Of a DNA stretch of 64,000 bases, positions 62,798 through 64,000 are shown piece after piece. Each line of letters begins with the position of its first letter. The first letter of the stretch is position 1. This DNA is from Skeletonema tropicum (Eukaryota; Bacillariophyta; Thalassiosirophyceae; Thalassiosirales; Thalassiosiraceae): the NCBI GenBank assembly GCA_037178625.1, contig CM074133.1:2294001-2358000 (forward strand). Direction: 5' to 3'. The position numbers and the translations under genes are program-made. The notes under the pieces are model-generated. The model did not search any database and had not been told where the DNA came from. It was given only the letters and a program-made list of their open reading frames with translations.

Positions 62798-63325
62798 ATG
62801 ACCCTAATCCAATCAACAAAACCAAAGCAATCGTTTCCAAATTATGAGTTGACGGAAGATTTTCTTGACTTTAGTAGGTGGAAATTACCCACTGACGAAA
62901 GAGTGATCACAAAAAGACTACATGAAAATCTGTCACGATTCTCTGGAAACTATATTTGCCTCTATCTGGCATTATCGATGGCTTATGGAATATTCATGAA
63001 TTGGAGGATACTCACTGCAGCTGCCACAATTGCAGCAGGCGGATTGTTCATTCGACATGTCCATTTTTACATTTATATACTGGAAGGTAACGATAATTAC
63101 CACCAAGGATTGGAGAAAAAGAAGAGCAGATCAGGTTCTCCTTCTTCAAACGCATCCGGTACTGTTTATGGATTCATCGCTGCAGCCCTTGTGCTTTACC
63201 AATTTTCTGTAGTGACGCCTTTGATCATGATTCTCTTTATCACAATGATAATTGCGTCTCTTCATGCGGTTGCAAGACCATTTGTTGGGGAACACTCTTA
63301 CCTCTTACGCCCGCCTCGCTCGTAA
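62798..63325 (+). CDS. PRA1-family (prenylated Rab acceptor) membrane protein
   Basis: 175 residues. The pattern 'RVITKRLHENLSRFSGNYICLYLAL' followed by two pairs of hydrophobic helices (about 50-90 and 125-155) is that of PRA1/Yip3 proteins, which sit in ER/Golgi membranes and handle prenylated Rab GTPases. The loop between helix pairs carries a Ser/Lys-rich insert ('KKKSRSGSPSSNASG'). The divergent coiled-coil gene starts 179 bp away, and the next gene ends 25 bp downstream (convergent). Confidence 0.78.
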   Translation: MTLIQSTKPKQSFPNYELTEDFLDFSRWKLPTDERVITKRLHENLSRFSGNYICLYLALSMAYGIFMNWRILTAAATIAAGGLFIRHVHFYIYILEGNDNYHQGLEKKKSRSGSPSSNASGTVYGFIAAALVLYQFSVVTPLIMILFITMIIASLHAVARPFVGEHSYLLRPPRS

Positions 63326-63350
63326 GGTTCCAATTTCTGAAACAGGATAC

Positions 63351-64000
63351 TCATGGATCAATCCCATCTTTGGTATCAAACTCACTCTGGAGAACCTCGA
63401 GATTACTGCTTCTACTTCTGATAGATGCGCCACGACTCGGCGGGTCTCCAGTGAAACGAACAAGCTTAGTTCCTGGCGTTCTGCTGTTGATTGATGAAAT
63501 TGATGAACGTAGGTTGCTGCCATTACTTATTATTGGCACCATTTCCTTATATCGCGGTGGATCTTGCCCATCTTGCGGTTGCTCATTCACGACAACTTGA
63601 TTGTCCACGCCTTTCCTGCAGCACATCTCTGTAAAAATAGCATTTAACTTTTGTGGAAAGAATGACAAACCAAAGTGTGCATTTTTGCGTCTTTGTTTGC
63701 TAATGATGTAGTCAATGTTGTACTTCTCCATTTCTGCCTTGACCGCTTCAACCTGCCGATATGTCACATCACTTGGCATGTCAAAAAAGCAATCACTCCC
63801 TTTGTATGGTGGTGGATATGGATGCTCTCGTGCTCCTTCGACAAGAGTCAAATACCGATTAAAGTTGGCACCTGCCTTCTTCACGTCTTTCATTCGAATA
63901 TGACATCGGGCTCGTTCAAGAATTGCATCTGAATACATGCTGTGGATGGAAATAGCGTGTGTAAACTCAACACACGCATCTTGGTCCTGTCTCATGGCAT
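63351..64000 (-). CDS. TPR-containing protein, C-terminal part (runs off the window)
   Basis: At least 214 residues at the 3' end of a gene whose start lies beyond 64000; the Met near 63995 is probably internal. The visible N-terminal part has two TPR-like helices ('EFTHAISIHSMYSDAILERARCH' pattern and 'AGANFNRYLTLVEGA'), then 'YPPPYKGSDCFFDMPS', a helical 'QVEAVKAEMEKYNIDYIISK' stretch and a Ser/Arg-rich tail. The partner domain that would name it (for example a J domain) is not in the window. Confidence 0.6.
   Translation of the reverse strand, partial: AMRQDQDACVEFTHAISIHSMYSDAILERARCHIRMKDVKKAGANFNRYLTLVEGAREHPYPPPYKGSDCFFDMPSDVTYRQVEAVKAEMEKYNIDYIISKQRRKNAHFGLSFFPQKLNAIFTEMCCRKGVDNQVVVNEQPQDGQDPPRYKEMVPIISNGSNLRSSISSINSRTPGTKLVRFTGDPPSRGASIRSRSSNLEVLQSEFDTKDGIDP

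Overview
The window reads as nuclear DNA of a photosynthetic stramenopile, most likely a centric diatom. Genes are short and dense, introns are small (about 80-300 bp) with GTRAGT-type donors, and several proteins start with the bipartite plastid leader (signal peptide, then an A/S-F type cleavage site) typical of red-lineage secondary plastids. A nuclear Mg-chelatase subunit D and an EFL-type translation GTPase in place of ordinary EF-1A fit this. No tRNA, rRNA, CRISPR or bacterial operon signal was seen.

Layout. 1-4050 is a ~185-bp satellite whose monomers form a four-monomer (~740 bp) higher-order repeat. 4223-16.2 kb holds a small degenerate TAZ zinc-finger protein, a monoacylglycerol-lipase-like hydrolase, a four-exon CBP/p300-class histone acetyltransferase with a very long Gln-rich N-terminus, and a DHHC-type palmitoyltransferase.

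16.7-47.9 kb is dominated by one ~10-kb block present three times in alternating orientation: EFL, WDR82/Swd2 WD40 protein, a small plastid-targeted protein, PrimPol, ChlD and RPB11. Copy 1 (about 17.88-27.71 kb) is forward, copy 2 (27.71-37.55 kb) is its mirror image, then come 500 N, and copy 3 (38.05-47.8 kb) is forward again. The bases either side of the N run are the same nucleotide of the EFL gene. Copy 2 gathers single-base insertions only in its last ~1.8 kb beside the gap. The first mirror point lies exactly in the loop of a natural fold-back element that is seen intact at 47.62-48.13 kb. I favour an assembly artefact (fold-back plus a re-used contig end) over a true inverted triplication, but the window alone cannot settle it.

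48.2-64 kb returns to unique sequence: a small MITE with clear terminal repeats, a CMC1-like twin-CX9C protein, a PP2A scaffold A subunit, two tandem paralogous secreted or membrane microproteins, a possible spliced microprotein, a plastid-targeted CP12-like protein, a large multi-membrane class-3 lipase, a pre-targeted UBA-thioredoxin-PUB-UBX fusion, a coiled-coil protein of unknown function, a PRA1-family protein, and the end of a TPR protein that runs off the window.

The genes are mostly housekeeping (chromatin, transcription, translation, phosphatase scaffold, lipid metabolism, plastid biogenesis). No operon-like functional cluster is evident. The most interesting items are the satellite organisation, the inverted triplication with its hairpin apex, and the UBA-Trx-PUB-UBX fusion that may belong to the periplastidal SELMA/ERAD-like machinery.
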